The notes under the pieces are model-generated. The model saw nothing but the letters and a program-made list of their open reading frames with translations. It was not told the DNA's origin and ran no database searches. Below, in pieces: positions 62,102-64,000 of a stretch of DNA of 64,000 nucleotides. A program made the position numbers and the translations under genes. The stretch is from positions 3,534,001-3,598,000 of the forward strand of contig NZ_CP080767.1 of NCBI RefSeq assembly GCF_019602855.1, written 5' to 3'. Position 1 is the first letter of the stretch; the number at the start of each line of letters is the position of its first letter. The stretch is from Cupriavidus pinatubonensis. GTDB taxonomy: Bacteria > Pseudomonadota > Gammaproteobacteria > Burkholderiales > Burkholderiaceae.

Positions 62102-63292
62102 TTAGTCGAGGATCTTGGCCACGACGCCGGCGCCGACGGTACGGCCGCCTTCACGGATAGCGAAGCGCAGACCTTCTTCCATGGCGATCGGGGCGATCAG
62201 CTTGACGGTGATCGACACGTTATCACCCGGCATCACCATTTCCTTGTCCGCCGGCAGCTCGATCGAGCCGGTCACGTCGGTGGTACGGAAGTAGAACTGC
62301 GGGCGGTAGTTGTTGAAGAACGGGGTGTGACGGCCGCCTTCGTCCTTCGACAGGATGTACACCTCACCGGTGAAGTGGGTGTGCGGCTTGATCGAACCCG
62401 GCTTGCACAGCACTTGGCCGCGCTCGACGTCTTCACGCTTGGTACCGCGCAGCAGCAGGCCGACGTTGTCGCCAGCTTGGCCCTGGTCCAGCAGCTTGCG
62501 GAACATTTCCACGCCGGTGCAGGTGGTCTTCACGGTCGGGCGGATACCGACGATTTCGATTTCTTCGCCGACCTTGATCACGCCGCGCTCGATACGGCCG
62601 GTCACCACGGTGCCACGACCCGAGATCGAGAACACGTCTTCCACCGGCATCAGGAAGGTACCGTCAACGGCACGCTCCGGCGTCGGGATGTAGGTGTCCA
62701 GCGCGTCGGCCAGGTTCATGATGGCCACTTCGCCCAGCTCGCCCTTGTCGCCTTCCAGCGCCAGCTTGGCCGAACCCTTGATGATCGGGGTGTCGTCGCC
62801 GGGGAATTCGTACTTCGACAGCAGTTCGCGAACTTCCATCTCGACCAGCTCGAGCAGTTCAGCGTCGTCCACCATGTCGCACTTGTTCAGGAACACGATG
62901 ATGTACGGCACGCCAACCTGGCGGGCCAGCAGGATGTGCTCACGCGTTTGCGGCATCGGGCCGTCAGCGGCCGAGCAAACCAGGATCGCGCCGTCCATCT
63001 GGGCGGCACCCGTGATCATGTTCTTCACGTAGTCGGCGTGGCCCGGGCAGTCAACGTGCGCGTAGTGGCGGTTGGCCGTTTCGTATTCGACGTGGGCGGT
63101 ATTGATGGTAATACCGCGTGCCTTCTCTTCCGGCGCTGCGTCGATTTCGTCGTACTTCTTGGCGGCACCGCCGAACTTCGCTGCCAGCACCGTGGCGATC
63201 GCTGCGGTCAGCGTGGTCTTGCCATGGTCAACGTGACCAATCGTACCAACGTTCACGTGCGGCTTAGTCCGCTCGAACTTTTCCTTTGCCAT
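62102..63292 (-). CDS. tuf: Elongation factor Tu, copy 2 (tRNA-tuf-secE operon)
   Basis: 396-residue EF-Tu with the same GHVDHGKT, DCPGHADY and NKCDMVD motifs as copy 1 and an identical protein sequence. I found no base difference between the two reading frames. The flanks differ within a few bases of each end, which points to gene conversion limited to the gene. The ATG at 63292 is the true start; the frame extends into the tRNA-Thr gene. It is co-transcribed with the tRNA genes. Confidence 0.99.
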   Translation of the reverse strand: MAKEKFERTKPHVNVGTIGHVDHGKTTLTAAIATVLAAKFGGAAKKYDEIDAAPEEKARGITINTAHVEYETANRHYAHVDCPGHADYVKNMITGAAQMDGAILVCSAADGPMPQTREHILLARQVGVPYIIVFLNKCDMVDDAELLELVEMEVRELLSKYEFPGDDTPIIKGSAKLALEGDKGELGEVAIMNLADALDTYIPTPERAVDGTFLMPVEDVFSISGRGTVVTGRIERGVIKVGEEIEIVGIRPTVKTTCTGVEMFRKLLDQGQAGDNVGLLLRGTKREDVERGQVLCKPGSIKPHTHFTGEVYILSKDEGGRHTPFFNNYRPQFYFRTTDVTGSIELPADKEMVMPGDNVSITVKLIAPIAMEEGLRFAIREGGRTVGAGVVAKILD

Positions 63293-63334
63293 TTCGCGAC
63301 TCCTGTCTGGTAGCGATATTGCCAGTGCGGTATT

Positions 63335-63409
<75 letters not shown>

Positions 63410-63449
63410 AAAACTAGACGTATTACTTGTCGACAGCAACCGCGTTGTT

Positions 63450-63523
63450 TGGAGCGGGTGAAGGGAATCGAACCCTCGTCGTAAGCTTGGAAGGCTTCTG
63501 CTCTACCATTGAGCTACACCCGC
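63450..63523 (-). tRNA. tRNA-Gly (anticodon TCC)
   Basis: 74 bases with encoded CCA. Acceptor GCGGGUG pairs with CACCCGC, discriminator U, anticodon loop CUUCCAA with UCC, T-loop GGUUCGAUUCC. Confidence 0.95.
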
Positions 63524-63574
63524 CCGGTTCTCTTTGCTTCACCGGCCTTGTTAGCCAGTCACTGTCTTGCATTC

Positions 63575-63660
63575 TGGTGGAGAGGGCTGGATTCGAACCA
63601 GCGTAGGCGTAAGCCAACAGATTTACAGTCTGCCCCCTTTAGCCACTCGGGCACCTCTCC
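63575..63660 (-). tRNA. tRNA-Tyr (anticodon GTA)
   Basis: 86 bases with encoded CCA and the long variable arm of tyrosine tRNAs. Acceptor GGAGAGG pairs with CCUCUCC, discriminator A, anticodon loop with GUA, T-loop GGUUCGAAUCC. It is the first gene after the promoter. Confidence 0.95.
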
Positions 63661-63674
63661 GCAGAGAACTATCG

Positions 63675-63703
63675 ATTATGGTACCTCTCGCCTCGCCTGT
63701 CAA
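63675..63703 (-). promoter_or_regulatory. Strong sigma-70 promoter of the tRNA-tuf-secE-nusG-rplKAJL-rpoBC run
   Basis: On the minus strand TTGACA (63698-63703), exactly 17 bases, CATAAT (63675-63680), nearly perfect consensus. The predicted start is about eight bases before tRNA-Tyr. Confidence 0.88.
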
Positions 63704-63827
63704 GCACTTTCCGTTGCGGAGTACATCGACCGGACCATCGAGCTGGCCACTGCCGGGCACGCTGGCACTGGCTATGGCAACCCACAAACACAGTTTAAAT
63801 TTCTGCGTTCTCACCCTATAGGGAGGC

Positions 63828-63852
63828 TAAAAACGGCCTCCTGAAGGCCGTT
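63828..63852 (-). terminator. Second terminator after the rRNA operon
   Basis: Arms ACGGCC (63833-63838) and GGCCGT (63846-63851) followed on the minus strand by TTTTTAG. Together with the stronger terminator before it, this gives a T1/T2-like pair that insulates the tRNA-tuf promoter. Confidence 0.65.
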
Positions 63853-63935
63853 GGAGGCCAATCCGGCAAGCCTGTCGGCCCAGGGAATGAGCTGCAGAAA
63901 GGACTTCAGAGTCCGTCAGCGGCGCCACAAAAGAC

Positions 63936-63970
63936 AAAACCCCTCGCAGCACACGCTGTCGAGGGGTTTT
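63936..63970 (-). terminator. Main rRNA operon terminator
   Basis: Arms AAAACCCCTCG (63936-63946) and CGAGGGGTTTT (63960-63970), with an inner CAGC/GCTG stem, give a long helix followed on the minus strand by a T-rich run. It lies just after the 5S 3' end. Confidence 0.9.
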
Positions 63971-63978
63971 GGGTATAA

Positions 63979-64000
63979 GAGCCTGGCGATGACCTACTTT
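63979..64000 (-). rRNA. rrf: 5S ribosomal RNA, 3' end (gene continues past the right edge)
   Basis: The minus strand reads AAAGTAGGTCATCGCCAGGC, then TC, which is the conserved 3' end of betaproteobacterial 5S rRNA (loop E side and final helix). A strong terminator follows directly. The exact 3' end is uncertain by a few bases. The rest of an rRNA operon should lie to the right. Confidence 0.75.

Larger units (their letters stand above)
63661..63978 (-). other. Interval between the rRNA operon end and the tRNA-tuf promoter
   Basis: 318 bases without a gene. In the minus-strand direction it contains the main rRNA terminator (63936-63970), a second terminator (63828-63852), about 125 bases with no recognised signal, then the tRNA-tuf promoter (63675-63703). 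Confidence 0.75.

Overview
The window reads as a core-chromosome segment of a high-GC betaproteobacterium in the Burkholderiaceae, most likely Cupriavidus or a close Ralstonia relative. That is an inference from protein character and gene order (pilMNOPQ-aroKB, ponA, cyaY-lysA, msrPQ, System II ccsA/resB, engB-hemB, dsbD-cutA, then one continuous ribosomal superlocus). I see no phage, insertion sequence, CRISPR array or plasmid-type gene. Nearly everything is housekeeping, and the less expected signals lie between genes.

Layout. 1-6380 (minus strand): the type IV pilus alignment and secretin operon pilMNOPQ, a terminator, then aroK and the start of aroB, which runs off the left edge. 6734-9109 (plus): the bifunctional penicillin-binding protein PBP1A. 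9193-11206: cyaY divergent from an lptM-like lipoprotein gene and lysA. 11237-14898 (minus): a small envelope-stress module, a COG4315 lipoprotein gene, an ECF sigma factor and its anti-sigma factor, followed by the periplasmic methionine sulfoxide reductase pair msrP-msrQ. 15042-19355 (minus): cytochrome c maturation (ccsA/ccsB type plus resB) and cytochrome c4. 19804-22958 (plus): engB, hemB and a CorA-type transporter, with a likely unannotated small RNA on the minus strand between engB and hemB. 22962-25313 (minus): dsbD and cutA.

25423-63660 (minus, apart from nothing on the plus strand that I can support): the ribosomal superlocus, transcribed right to left. From the right edge: the 3' end of an rRNA operon (5S), two terminators, a strong promoter, tRNA-Tyr, tRNA-Gly, tRNA-Thr, tuf, tRNA-Trp, secE, nusG, rplKAJL, rpoBC, terminator; then a YbaK-family deacylase and recQ; then the str unit rpsL-rpsG-fusA-tuf-rpsJ ending in a clear terminator; then a dienelactone hydrolase/SnoaL fusion gene; then rplC to rplQ (S10, spc and alpha gene sets) from a separate sigma-70 promoter.

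The most interesting points are: (1) a scar with the last codons of infA, in frame, between secY and rpmJ, where intact infA normally lies in relatives; (2) the S10 gene cluster split between rpsJ and rplC by a terminator, a metabolic gene and a new promoter; (3) a three-hairpin candidate small RNA with an orphan terminator between engB and hemB; (4) a 14-nt tandem repeat in the rplC leader that folds as two GAAA-capped mini-hairpins; (5) a shared ECF-like promoter element in front of the lipoprotein-sigma-anti-sigma operon and, in weaker form, msrP; and (6) two tuf copies that appear identical and whose identity stops at the gene ends. I did not find a convincing new multi-gene system.
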